From an uncultured Bacteroidales bacterium (GTDB lineage: Bacteria; Bacteroidota; Bacteroidia; Bacteroidales; Muribaculaceae): 64,000 nt of DNA. The stretch spans positions 30,519 to 94,518 of the forward strand of contig CACZAC010000004.1 in assembly GCA_902779125.1 (NCBI GenBank), read 5' to 3'. Under the pieces are notes generated by a model, which worked only from the letters and a program-made list of their open reading frames with translations, searched no databases and was not told the origin of the DNA. A program made the translations under genes and the position numbers. Of the stretch, positions 34,976-43,797 are shown piece by piece; position 1 is the first letter of the stretch, and every line of letters begins with the position of its first letter.

Positions 34976-35626
34976 ATGATATCATTATTCATTATCGGTC
35001 CTGAGTGGATTGCAGCTATTGCAGCTATGCTTACCGCACTTGCAGCTATTATTGGCGCTATCGTAAAGGTTGGGAATCTGATTATTGTCGTCAGAAAAGG
35101 CAAAAAGAAGCAAGTACACAAACCTCTGTTTTCTTGGTTTAATCTCCACTTTTTTCGGCGTTCTTCCATGAAAAGGGTGTCTAAGGAGGCTAGACGATTG
35201 GCCAAGATGATGGAAGATGATAAATTTATTCCAACACTCATTTTTTTCATAGGTCGCGGTGGGTCCATATTCGGCTCACTCATATCATATAATCTTAAAA
35301 ACAAACCCATTTTCTGTGTCGATCGTAAATATGTCGGCAACAAAGTTACATCCATTTTCCCCATCAATAACATCAACATACCAGAAGAATTCTTATCAAA
35401 GATTCTTATAGTAGCTGGAGAGGTTCACACTGGAGGCACGATAGAGTACTTTATTGAACAGTTTAAAGCCATCAACAGCCAGTCAATCATTAAAACTTGT
35501 GTGTTCTTCAAGCAAACGAGTTGTAAACTTAATATCGATTATATCGGACGTCAGGGCCATGACTCTGTTTTAATGCCGTGGCAAGACGCAGACTTTATAC
35601 GCGAAAGCACTATTAACTTATCCTAA
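34976..35626 (+). CDS. Membrane-anchored phosphoribosyltransferase-like protein
   Basis: The 216-residue protein starts with a hydrophobic segment (about residues 2-38, broken near 10) followed by a basic stretch, which suggests an N-in or hairpin membrane anchor. Residues 65-200 look like a type I phosphoribosyltransferase: a helix before 'FFIGRGGSIFGSLIS' (90-104) and 'ILIVAGEVHTGGT' (143-155) at the place of the PRPP loop. The usual two acidic residues of that loop are Ala-Gly-Glu here, so only one acid remains and PRPP chemistry may be altered or absent. It is transcribed divergently from the RuBisCO-like operon and is equally AT-rich. It may act in the same system. Confidence 0.65.
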   Translation: MISLFIIGPEWIAAIAAMLTALAAIIGAIVKVGNLIIVVRKGKKKQVHKPLFSWFNLHFFRRSSMKRVSKEARRLAKMMEDDKFIPTLIFFIGRGGSIFGSLISYNLKNKPIFCVDRKYVGNKVTSIFPINNINIPEEFLSKILIVAGEVHTGGTIEYFIEQFKAINSQSIIKTCVFFKQTSCKLNIDYIGRQGHDSVLMPWQDADFIRESTINLS

Positions 35627-35774
35627 TTTTATCTACTCTGTAGAAGTGTATTATCATAAAGCGAACCTATTTTTTGCTGATAAATAGCTTTTTACGCACT
35701 GCACACCTTTCACCAATTGGCTATTGGGGGTGAAAATCTAAGAGAATCAACAGGTTTTTCTTTTCTTCTGAACC

Positions 35775-36056
35775 ATGTTGAAGGTTGTTGCTATCATGCT
35801 TAGTGGAATGGCAGTCGGGTTCCTGATGAGGAAACGGCGGCTGCGGGTGGTGCCTCACGCGGTGACGGTGCTCATCTGGTTGCTGTTGTTCTTCCTGGGC
35901 GTGGAGGTCGGCGAGAATCCGCAGGTCATCCAGGGCATCAGCCATCTGGGAGTAGAAGCGCTGTGGCTGTCACTTTCAGGATTGGTTGGCACGATAGCGT
36001 TCTCGTGGGCACTGTGGAAATGGGTGTCAAGGCAGAAAGGAGGTGACGGCAAATGA
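35775..36056 (+). CDS. LysO-type lysine exporter, N-terminal half
   Basis: This 93-residue membrane protein has three hydrophobic segments and matches the N-terminal third of LysO (YbjE/DUF340), an inner-membrane L-lysine exporter of about 300 residues in Enterobacteria. Its stop overlaps the ATG of the next gene by 4 bp (ATGA). The two products would add up to one normal LysO. Separate N- and C-terminal genes are known from other Bacteroidetes, so this is probably a natural split rather than a frameshift. Confidence 0.8.
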   Translation: MLKVVAIMLSGMAVGFLMRKRRLRVVPHAVTVLIWLLLFFLGVEVGENPQVIQGISHLGVEALWLSLSGLVGTIAFSWALWKWVSRQKGGDGK

Positions 36057-36655
36057 AAGGCAGTCTCATCATCGTCGGCTTTTTCATTCTAGGCATAGTC
36101 TGTGGCGTGATGCACTGGCTGCCCGACCTGAACGCCTATGGCAACGTGAGTTTCCTGACCTTGTGCGCATTGCTTTTCTGCGTGGGCATGACGGTAGGCA
36201 ACAACACAACCCTGCTGAAGTCATTCACCAAGTTGGACCCGCGCCTGATGCTGTTGCCGCTGATGACCATCACCGGCACACTCGCGGCTACAGCCATCGC
36301 TTCGCTGGGCATGCCCGGTCGCAGCCTGACGGAGTGTCTCGCCGTGGGCTCGGGTTTCGGCTACTATTCCCTGTCGAGCATTCTTATCACGCAGTATAAC
36401 GGTCCCGAATTGGGCACCGTGGCACTGCTGGCAAATATCATCCGCGAAATATTTACACTGCTGGGGGCTCCGTTGTTAGTCAGATTTTTCGGACCGTTGG
36501 CACCAATCTCTTGCGGCGGTGCCACAACAATGGACACCACCCTACCCATCATCACACGATACAGTGGCGAGAACTTCGTGCTGATCTCGCTATTCCATGG
36601 TTTCCTGGTGGATTTCTCGGTGCCTTTCCTGGTCACGTTCTTCTGCACCCTATAA
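36053..36655 (+). CDS. LysO-type lysine exporter, C-terminal half
   Basis: The 200-residue protein has about six membrane segments and corresponds to the C-terminal two thirds of LysO. Family-type motifs are 'GMTVGNN' and 'GSGFGYYSLSSILI', and 'GGATTMDTTLPII' near residues 154-166, which includes the conserved membrane acidic residue region. It should act with the 93-residue partner to export lysine or its toxic analogues. A large palindrome (36662-36790) follows and probably ends transcription. Confidence 0.85.
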   Translation: MKGSLIIVGFFILGIVCGVMHWLPDLNAYGNVSFLTLCALLFCVGMTVGNNTTLLKSFTKLDPRLMLLPLMTITGTLAATAIASLGMPGRSLTECLAVGSGFGYYSLSSILITQYNGPELGTVALLANIIREIFTLLGAPLLVRFFGPLAPISCGGATTMDTTLPIITRYSGENFVLISLFHGFLVDFSVPFLVTFFCTL

Positions 36656-36661
36656 CTTTAT

Positions 36662-36790
36662 CAAACAACCATTTTTTCAAACTACTTGAACAACAATAAA
36701 CAACATCAACAACAATAATGAGGTTGTTCTTGTTGTTCCATGTTGTTATTGTTGTTTGAAAAATAGTTGTTTGAAAAAATGGTTGTCTGA
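36662..36790. repeat. Nested palindrome rich in GTT/AAC between convergent genes
   Basis: Outer arms of 18 bp are perfectly complementary (36665-36682 with 36769-36786). A second near-perfect pair follows inside (36689-36706 with 36740-36756). The whole 129 bp can fold into one long stem. It lies between the convergent lysO and mtgA genes and could terminate both, but it is far longer than a usual terminator. Confidence 0.75.
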
Positions 36791-36797
36791 TGAGGGG

Positions 36798-37490
36798 CTA
36801 CTGGGCGCAAACTTCTTCAGGGAACTGGTCAATCTGATTCATGCGCTTGAGGATGGTGCGTTGCATCTTCTTCATCTTGGATGTGGGATGAGCGCAGTCG
36901 CGCTGCAGGGGGTTAGGCAGCGAGACGGCAATATAAGCGCTTTGGGACCTTGTCAGTTTATCGGGTGTCGTACCGAACTTGATGCGGGCTGCGGCATCAG
37001 CACCATAGATGCCTTTTCCCATTTCAATGGAGTTGAGATAGACCTCCATGATGCGTTCCTTGCCCCAAATGCTTTCAATCAAGAATGTGAAATAGGCTTC
37101 CAGGCCCTTGCGCAGCCATGAGCGGTGCTGCCACAGAAAGACGTTGCGGGCCGTCTGCTGGCTGATGGTGCTCGCACCACGCTGGCGTTTGCCCTTTTGG
37201 GCGGCAATCTGCGCCTTCTGAATCTGCTCCAAGTCAAACCCCTTGTGCTGCAGGAACAGGTTGTCCTCACTAGCCATTGCCGCTTGAGCCAGATTGTGGT
37301 TGATGCGCTCCAGCGGGACCCAATGGTGATGAATCTGCGGAGCCTCACCGTCAATCATCTGCTCGACAGCGCGAATGAGCATCAACGGGGTGATGTAAAC
37401 AGGGATATACTTCAATATCACCACCGCCAATATCGTCGAGGCGAAAAAGAAAATCAATATGTTGCGCAACCAGCGAGTAACTGTCTTCAT
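36798..37490 (-). CDS. mtgA: Monofunctional biosynthetic peptidoglycan transglycosylase
   Basis: This is a GT51 enzyme that polymerises lipid II into glycan strands at the periplasmic face. An N-terminal membrane helix (about residues 8-30) precedes the motifs 'ASEDNLFLQHKGFDLEQI' (catalytic Glu and the ED..F..H.G pattern) and 'RQRGASTISQQTARN'. There is no transpeptidase domain; about 230 residues is typical. The start at 37490 has an AGGA 9 nt upstream. An alternative ATG at 37517 overlaps the stop of the fur gene (ATGA) and would add 9 residues. It is last in the DUF3822-rsmD-susC-susD-fur-mtgA run. Confidence 0.92.
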   Translation of the reverse strand: MKTVTRWLRNILIFFFASTILAVVILKYIPVYITPLMLIRAVEQMIDGEAPQIHHHWVPLERINHNLAQAAMASEDNLFLQHKGFDLEQIQKAQIAAQKGKRQRGASTISQQTARNVFLWQHRSWLRKGLEAYFTFLIESIWGKERIMEVYLNSIEMGKGIYGADAAARIKFGTTPDKLTRSQSAYIAVSLPNPLQRDCAHPTSKMKKMQRTILKRMNQIDQFPEEVCAQ

Positions 37491-37513
37491 ATCTATTTTT
37501 CCTGTTTTATAAT

Positions 37514-37954
37514 TCATTGATTTGCAGCACAGTCGGGACAAAGTCCCTTAAGCACATAGTTGATGCTGTGTACCTGGAAATTGCCGGGAAGAGCGACCAG
37601 CGGCACCTGGGTCGTCTGCAGGCAGAAGGTGCGGCCGCACTTCTCGCAGTTGAAGTGGGCATGCATGTGGTCGATGGTGCCGTCATCCTCACCACAATGG
37701 CAATCCGGGCTGCACACGGCATACTTGAACATGCCTGTGCCGTCGTCGATGGCATGGATGAGGTGGTGGGTCAGGAACAGGGTGATGGTGCGGTAAATGG
37801 TCGATTTATCGACAGTATCCAACTCATCTTCAAGACTTTGGAGCGAGAAGGCGTCATCGTGCGCCATCATTGTGCGCAGCAGCAGGATGCGCAGCGCCGT
37901 GGGCTTCACGTCATGCTGCTCCAACCTGGTGATATATTTTGATTCGTCTGTCAT
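37514..37954 (-). CDS. Fur family metal-responsive transcriptional repressor
   Basis: The start is at ATG 37954 (MTDESKYITRLEQHDV); the longer frame runs into susD. The 146-residue product has a winged-helix domain ('VKPTALRILLLRTM', 'VDKSTIYRTITLFL') and a C-terminal metal and dimer domain with 'HMHAHFNCEKCG' and 'GLCPDC', so both structural-zinc CxxC pairs are present. The exact metal (Fe, Zn or peroxide sensing) cannot be told. It starts 14 bp after the stop of a susD gene. The susC/susD pair may therefore be under its control or serve metal uptake, which is inference. Confidence 0.9.
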   Translation of the reverse strand: MTDESKYITRLEQHDVKPTALRILLLRTMMAHDDAFSLQSLEDELDTVDKSTIYRTITLFLTHHLIHAIDDGTGMFKYAVCSPDCHCGEDDGTIDHMHAHFNCEKCGRTFCLQTTQVPLVALPGNFQVHSINYVLKGLCPDCAANQ

Positions 37955-37968
37955 CTTACATTTCTTCT

Positions 37969-39609
37969 TCAATATCCTGGATTCTGTGCACTGCCGCAGG
38001 CACTGAGCGTCACGACGGGAATGGGGAACACGAGGGTGTAACCCAAACGGTCGGCTTCGGTTTGCGGACGGTCGGTGTACGGTCGCGTGAACATGCCGAA
38101 GCGGATGAGGTCGTTGCGGCGCCATCCCTCCCAAGCCAGTTCCAGCATGCGTTCCTCGAGTATATTGTCGAGCGTGGCGGGTCTCCAAGCCATGTCGACA
38201 CGTTGACGCACCCGATTGAGCAAGGCATCGGCTTGGGCTCCTGCTCTGCCATCCCGCAGCATAGCCTCGCACTGCATCAACAGCACGTCGGCATAACGGA
38301 ACAGCACAATGTCGTTGCGGCGCAGCTGTCCATCGCTCATCGCTGCCAGGTCAATCTCATATTTTCTCATTCTTGCGCCAGCCGTCTTCTCATACGGGTC
38401 ATTTGTGAGGTCGAGTTTCACAGCCATCGGGTAGTAAACCAACTGCGTTCCGTCATCGAGCGTGACGGGTTCACCTGTCTGGTCATGATAGACCTGGTCA
38501 TAATAGTACGTCAAGTACAGGCGTTTATCGGTTTCATCACCTTTGCCATAGCCGAATGTCTTCATCGCCTCGACCGTGGCACACGGGCCGTTCTCTCCAT
38601 TCAGGCCCAGTGCCGACGCATGGTTGTAATGCAACGAGCGGAACTGCTGACTGAAGCGGTTAGAATAGTTGTAGATGTCCATCGGTATGGTGAATATCAA
38701 CTCGGGGGACTCCTCGTTGCTGATGTCGAAGTTGTCCTTGAAATTAGCCGCCAGTTCGAAACCGTTGCTCGAGATAGCATCACAGTATCGCTCCACCGCC
38801 TGCCAGGTGTTCAGTGTCTTACCATATACGTCCCACATCATCGTCGAGGCATCAGGATGCTGCGCATCGGTCCAATCATCATCAGCATAGATTTCGGCAT
38901 TCAACAGCACCTTCGCCAAGAGGAACTGCGCTACAGAGGACGTCATGCGACCATAGTATTCTCCAAACTTGCGACTCTGCGCAGGGGAAAGGTCACACTC
39001 GGCAGCTTGCAGCTCGCTTACAATGTGCTTGAATGTTACCGAACGGTTCTGCAGTTTTATCTCCTGAACTGTGGGGGTGGAACTCATGAAGACAGGCACA
39101 CGGCCATAAAGGTCCATGGCATAGAACAAGAACATCGCACGCAGGGCACGAGCCTCGGCGCGCAATTCCTTGACGTCCTTGTCAGGATGTGCCTTTTCAA
39201 ACGCATCGATGCGCTCAATAGCACGGTTGCAGGCGAGCACCTCCTTGAAGAGGTAATTCCATGTGCCACCCGTGAAATCGACACTGCCAAAGCAATGCAG
39301 GAACAGGTTCTGCCAGGTGCCGCCATCATACCAGTCGGTACCTCTTGTGGGAATCATCGCCTCGTCGGTCGAGAAGGTGTTCAGGTCCCACACGCCGCGT
39401 GCTGTGCCTTGCAATCCCTGGGAGGGAGCACTACCGCCAATGTTGAGGTAGATACTGCCCAAGGCATTATTCCACAGGTCAGCAACCGTGTTATAAGCCT
39501 CGTCCTCAGGCAGACGGTCGGTGGGGTTATCCTCGAGGAACTTGTCACATGAAGCCAGCATCAATGCGGCAGCGACTATCAGCAGGCTATAAGTGATATA
39601 TCGTTTCAT
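37969..39609 (-). CDS. RagB/SusD family outer-membrane lipoprotein
   Basis: This is a 546-residue SusD homologue with lipobox LMLASC (Cys21). The N-terminal 'CDKFLEDNPTDRLPEDEAYN' is classic SusD/RagB. The TPR-like helices contain 'EARALRAMFLFYAMDLYGRVPV', and the C-terminal substrate domain ends 'ILEERMLELAWEGWRRNDLIRFG'. It starts 12 bp after the SusC gene and caps that transporter. No glycoside hydrolase gene is near, so the ligand may be something other than a polysaccharide. Confidence 0.95.
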   Translation of the reverse strand: MKRYITYSLLIVAAALMLASCDKFLEDNPTDRLPEDEAYNTVADLWNNALGSIYLNIGGSAPSQGLQGTARGVWDLNTFSTDEAMIPTRGTDWYDGGTWQNLFLHCFGSVDFTGGTWNYLFKEVLACNRAIERIDAFEKAHPDKDVKELRAEARALRAMFLFYAMDLYGRVPVFMSSTPTVQEIKLQNRSVTFKHIVSELQAAECDLSPAQSRKFGEYYGRMTSSVAQFLLAKVLLNAEIYADDDWTDAQHPDASTMMWDVYGKTLNTWQAVERYCDAISSNGFELAANFKDNFDISNEESPELIFTIPMDIYNYSNRFSQQFRSLHYNHASALGLNGENGPCATVEAMKTFGYGKGDETDKRLYLTYYYDQVYHDQTGEPVTLDDGTQLVYYPMAVKLDLTNDPYEKTAGARMRKYEIDLAAMSDGQLRRNDIVLFRYADVLLMQCEAMLRDGRAGAQADALLNRVRQRVDMAWRPATLDNILEERMLELAWEGWRRNDLIRFGMFTRPYTDRPQTEADRLGYTLVFPIPVVTLSACGSAQNPGY

Positions 39610-39621
39610 GATAATCTAAAA

Positions 39622-42324
39622 TTAGAAGGTTAAGGTAACACCCAAATGATAAGAACGAGTCACGGGATAGATGTTTTTGTCATCGACGCCCAAGGTGCTG
39701 TTGACCGATGAACTGTTGATAATGGGTGTCAGACCCGAGTAACCCGTGATGGTACCCAGGTCATTTATTGTGAGCGCCAGTCGCAGGCGACTGATAGTGC
39801 GCATCAGTTTCTTGCCCAAGGGCACGTTCCAGCCCAGAGTGAGGTAGTCAAAGTCTACATAGTCGCCGCGTTCCAGCCAGTAGTCTGTTGCAGTCTGGTC
39901 ATTGATGGCGCGAGAGGGGGCATCGGCCAAAACATTATAACCCGGCAAATTGGTCATATTCATGTAGGTCAATGCTGTGCCGTTGTAAATCTTGTGGCCA
40001 AAGGCTCCATTAATCTGCAAGGTCACATCCCACTGCTTGAAACGGTAATTGATGTTACTGCCCAGCAACACCTTAGGCATCGCCTGACCACACACGCGGC
40101 GGTCCATGCCATTGGAGATGTTGATGTCACCAGTATTGTCAAGGTCGACGATTTCATACTCATAACCACCACGTCCGTCACTCTTCAGACCCGTGCAATG
40201 CGGCAGGTAGAACACGCCCAAGGGCTGTCCCACCATCTGATAGACAATTTGATTGCTGCCACCGTGGAAACCGGCTCCGTTCAGGCTGACCAGGGCCACC
40301 TCGTTGGGAGCCTCCAGCCAGTAATCCTGGTAATAGCCGCTCAAAGAGAGCAGTTTGTTGTACTGATAGGCGATATTGGCGTTGATATTCAATTCCATAT
40401 CGCGTGAAATCAGAGGCGAGAAGCCCAGTGCCAACTCGACACCGCTGTTGCGCATCGAACCCAGATTGTCGAGCAGCTTGTTGTAACTGAAAGGCGGCAC
40501 GCCCACATTATAGAGGTAGAGCATGTCGGTCGTCTTGGAAACATAGAAATCAAGCGAGGTGATGATGCGGTTGCCAAAAAAAGCAGCGCTCAAGCCGGTG
40601 TTGAAACTATGCTTCACTTCCCATTTGAGGTCAGGGTTGGCATTGAGCAGGACATCGAGCGTTACTGCCATGTTTTGGCCCACAGGAGCAATGCCCGCAG
40701 GAGTGAGCACATTTTGCGCCATGTAACTGTCCACGGCGCCCTGATTACCCGCCAGACCATAGCCGATGTTCCACTTCAGGTCATCAAGCCAACGGGCATC
40801 GTTCAGAAATGACTCTTTACCGATATTCCATGTTGCCGAGACCGAGGGGAAGAAACCCCATTGGTTGCGTCTGGCAAACTTTGACGAGCCGTCGGTACGG
40901 GCCGCGATGGTCAATAGATAACGGTTGTCGTAGTCATAGTTGACTCGTGCCATGAAGGAAACAAGCGACGGTGCTTTGCGGTAACTGCCAGTGCCTTCCC
41001 ATAGTGTCACGGAACCCGATTGGATGGCGTCAATGCCGATATCGTTGCTAGAGAAGCCTGTTGTGGTGGTGAAGAATCCCGTGTGGATGTTGCGCTCAAC
41101 CTCGGCAAGCCCCATCACGTTGAAATGGTTGTGTCCCAGCGTCTTGTCCCATGTCACGATGGCATTACCGAGCCAAGACTCGGTCTTGGCGGTACGGCGG
41201 TAGCCTTTGCCGCCGCTCCAGATACTTGTCGGCAGGAATTGTGCCGTCTCGACCTCGTTGTGGCTGTAAGCACCGAAGAACGAAAGTTTCCAGTTGGGCG
41301 TCAGGTTGAATATAAGTTTGGCATGGGTACTCAGGTGGGTTGTCTTGTCCTGGGTGCGGCTGTCCATCAGTGCCAGCGGATGGTTAATCTGGTTGGCGTA
41401 GGTGAAGCCGTCCCAACCTCCGGCACTGTTTCTCTCAGTCCCGAAGGTGGGATTCCATGCTTGAGCCGAGTAGAAGGTCTTCTGCTCATCGTAAACAGCA
41501 GTTTGTTCTCTCTGCACATTGCCGAACATGCCCACCTCGATAGTCAGCAAGTCTCTAAACATACGTTGGTACATGTTCATGTTGCTCGTCAAGTTGCGTA
41601 ACTTTTCGTGCAGGATGACCCCGTCATGGTCCATATATCCGAGCGACACGCGGTAGCCCGAGTGGTCGCCACCGCCCATGAAAGCCACATGATGATCTTG
41701 AACAAAGGCAGTTTGCTGGATAGCTTTCTGCCAATCGGTGTTGAAGCCTTTGTCGATGAGCATGCTGCCCTGGGCCTTGACGGCATCGCGGTAACCGTCA
41801 GCGTTGAGCATCTTGAGGTTTTTGCTCACATGGGTGAGGCCCACCTGGCCGTTATAGGTGACGGTGGCCCGATGGGCGGCGCCCTTCTTGGTGACAACCT
41901 CGATGACACCCGAGGCACCACGTGAACCATACTGGGCAATTTCACTGGCATCCTTGAGAATAGTGAAACTCTCGATATCCGACGGATAAATCGATGATAG
42001 TGTGCTCAGGTCGCCGAACACGCCGTCAACGATAATCAACGGGTCGTTGCCACCCGTGACCGATGTGGTGCCGCGCACACGCACGGCATTCATCGCGGCG
42101 GCGCCATTGTTGCTTTTCTGGATGGTCACGCCTGCAACACGTCCATTGATGGCTTCCAGTGGATTTGTCACCTGTTGCTGGCTCACTTGCTCGGCGGTGA
42201 CCACGGTGGGTGACATCACACGGTTAGCGCTATCTGCGGGCATGAATGTCTGGGATGCCATGGGCTCCCCAGCAGCCATCAGTCCCGCAATGGCTATCAA
42301 TCTCAAGTATAAAGGGATTCTCAT
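39622..42324 (-). CDS. SusC/RagA-type TonB-dependent transporter lacking the N-terminal carboxypeptidase-like domain
   Basis: The 900-residue transporter goes from a signal peptide almost directly to the plug ('AINGRVAGVTIQKSNNGA', 'VRVRGTTSVTGGNDPLIIVDG', 'VIEVVTKKG') and barrel (C-terminal 'HLGVTLTF'). The usual CarboxypepD_reg-like domain is absent, so it is about 130 residues shorter than the SusC at 3528-6626. Its ATG overlaps the rsmD stop codon by 4 bp (ATGA), giving translational coupling with an RNA-modification gene. It forms the transporter of the susC-susD pair upstream of fur. Confidence 0.93.
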   Translation of the reverse strand: MRIPLYLRLIAIAGLMAAGEPMASQTFMPADSANRVMSPTVVTAEQVSQQQVTNPLEAINGRVAGVTIQKSNNGAAAMNAVRVRGTTSVTGGNDPLIIVDGVFGDLSTLSSIYPSDIESFTILKDASEIAQYGSRGASGVIEVVTKKGAAHRATVTYNGQVGLTHVSKNLKMLNADGYRDAVKAQGSMLIDKGFNTDWQKAIQQTAFVQDHHVAFMGGGDHSGYRVSLGYMDHDGVILHEKLRNLTSNMNMYQRMFRDLLTIEVGMFGNVQREQTAVYDEQKTFYSAQAWNPTFGTERNSAGGWDGFTYANQINHPLALMDSRTQDKTTHLSTHAKLIFNLTPNWKLSFFGAYSHNEVETAQFLPTSIWSGGKGYRRTAKTESWLGNAIVTWDKTLGHNHFNVMGLAEVERNIHTGFFTTTTGFSSNDIGIDAIQSGSVTLWEGTGSYRKAPSLVSFMARVNYDYDNRYLLTIAARTDGSSKFARRNQWGFFPSVSATWNIGKESFLNDARWLDDLKWNIGYGLAGNQGAVDSYMAQNVLTPAGIAPVGQNMAVTLDVLLNANPDLKWEVKHSFNTGLSAAFFGNRIITSLDFYVSKTTDMLYLYNVGVPPFSYNKLLDNLGSMRNSGVELALGFSPLISRDMELNINANIAYQYNKLLSLSGYYQDYWLEAPNEVALVSLNGAGFHGGSNQIVYQMVGQPLGVFYLPHCTGLKSDGRGGYEYEIVDLDNTGDINISNGMDRRVCGQAMPKVLLGSNINYRFKQWDVTLQINGAFGHKIYNGTALTYMNMTNLPGYNVLADAPSRAINDQTATDYWLERGDYVDFDYLTLGWNVPLGKKLMRTISRLRLALTINDLGTITGYSGLTPIINSSSVNSTLGVDDKNIYPVTRSYHLGVTLTF

Positions 42325-42875
42325 GATTCTGGATTGGTATCGCCGATTTCAAACAGGGAAAAGTTGACCTTGCCATAAACGCGTTGCTGTAAGAAATGGG
42401 GCAGCGCACTGAAGTCATGCTCACGCGGGTGCTCCATGATGAATAGCGTGCCCTCATGCACCAGCGGCGATTGCAGCACCAACTCGGGAATATCTCCGAA
42501 TCGGGGCAAATCATAAGGAGGATCAGCAAAGATGATGTCAAATGACTGACGGCAGGTCGCAATAAACTTGAACACATCACCACGGACCAGCGTCAGATTG
42601 GGGTCACCCAACTGGTTTTGCACTTTCTTGATGAATTCGGCCTGAGTGCGGGCCTTTTCCACCGACGTGACATGAGCGCAGCCACGCGAGAGGAATTCAA
42701 AACTCATCGCACCCGTCCCGGCAAACAGGTCAAGCGCCGTCTTGCCTTCCAGGTCGATGATGTTGACCAGCACATTGAAGAGGTTCTCACGCGCCATGTC
42801 GGTTGTAGGGCGGGCGGTAATATTAGTGGGCACGTCAAAGCGGCGGCGCCCGTATTTTCCACTGATTATTCGCAT
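42321..42875 (-). CDS. rsmD: 16S rRNA (guanine-966-N2)-methyltransferase RsmD
   Basis: The 184-residue SAM-dependent methyltransferase modifies G966 of 16S rRNA. The N-terminal 'MRIISGKYGRRRFDVP', the SAM motif 'ALDLFAGTGAMSFEFLSRG' and the catalytic 'FADPPYDLP' are all present. It overlaps the upstream DUF3822 gene by 10 bp, an arrangement common in Bacteroidetes, and overlaps the downstream susC by 4 bp, which is not. Confidence 0.95.
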   Translation of the reverse strand: MRIISGKYGRRRFDVPTNITARPTTDMARENLFNVLVNIIDLEGKTALDLFAGTGAMSFEFLSRGCAHVTSVEKARTQAEFIKKVQNQLGDPNLTLVRGDVFKFIATCRQSFDIIFADPPYDLPRFGDIPELVLQSPLVHEGTLFIMEHPREHDFSALPHFLQQRVYGKVNFSLFEIGDTNPES

Positions 42876-43675
42876 AGGGCAAGCAGTATCAAGTCCAGCG
42901 GTGCCTGCATCGCATTGCGTCCCAATCGCATCGCGGCGGCGGGATAGACGACAGGCATCACAAATTTCACAAATTTCCTCAATGCGGGCGTCATGGCGGC
43001 GCGCAGGTCGCCATCGCCGGCAAGTTGCAGTTCATCGGTCAACTGGTCAAGGCCGTAGGTAGTCCAGGCGTTGAGGGCAAAATATACCGCATCATCGGCA
43101 TTGGCAAACGGGTAGCTGTTGGCACACATCAAGGCACCGTCACGATAGACGACCATGTCCATACTCACGGCATTCAGGTGGAGGAACATACGGGAAATGT
43201 CGTTGCCACGGTTCTGACCCTTGAAATACTCACACAGCGGCATCAGGTAGTGATACACCGCCGGATAATTGAATGTACGTCCCAGAAAAGCCTGCATCCC
43301 GCGAGGCATCAGGAACACGCTTTTCACTCCGTTCTGGGGCATAGGACACACGGCAGTGTCCCCGTCATCGTCGGGGAAGGCCTCGCGAACAAGCGACGCA
43401 CAGTCGTCATCACTCGTCTCGATGGGCAACAGCACGAAATGACGGGCATGGACCAAGACCCTCACACGATGATACTCATTCAACAGTTCTGGCGTGTTAT
43501 AGATGGCATCTTCGAGCGCCTCCAACGACCCGTCAGTCAATTTTACCTGACCGATTATCAGCGAATTGGCTACCGAAGGCGTGTAGAGGATATAATCCAC
43601 CTGCTTCTCGCCGATGGCGACAAGCAATTCCCACGCTTCGGGATGCTGGATATCGAGTTTGTTTTTCGCTTCCAT
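42866..43675 (-). CDS. DUF3822 family protein
   Basis: The 269-residue protein matches DUF3822, a Bacteroidetes family found next to rsmD ('PLCEYFKGQNRGNDISRMFL', 'MDMVVYRDGALMCANSYPF'). The fold resembles the actin-like ATPases of type IV pilus PilM type, but I see no clear nucleotide motifs and its role is not known. It has no signal peptide. A TATCTTTG box (43690-43683) lies just before the ATG; no clear upstream box. Confidence 0.88.
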   Translation of the reverse strand: MEAKNKLDIQHPEAWELLVAIGEKQVDYILYTPSVANSLIIGQVKLTDGSLEALEDAIYNTPELLNEYHRVRVLVHARHFVLLPIETSDDDCASLVREAFPDDDGDTAVCPMPQNGVKSVFLMPRGMQAFLGRTFNYPAVYHYLMPLCEYFKGQNRGNDISRMFLHLNAVSMDMVVYRDGALMCANSYPFANADDAVYFALNAWTTYGLDQLTDELQLAGDGDLRAAMTPALRKFVKFVMPVVYPAAAMRLGRNAMQAPLDLILLALCE

Positions 43676-43797
43676 TAGGGTGCAAAGATACTGGTTTTTC
43701 CCGATATTTCATTCATCATGAATACTAAATTGACCAATAATGCACACCAACTCGATTATTATGACTAAATTTGCAGGGAAAAAGATTCCTGATTTTT

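Noticed and set aside
35775-36655. A frameshifted lysO pseudogene
   Set aside because: The two frames overlap by a clean ATGA, both are fully open and each ends at natural domain limits; split LysO genes are known in this group.
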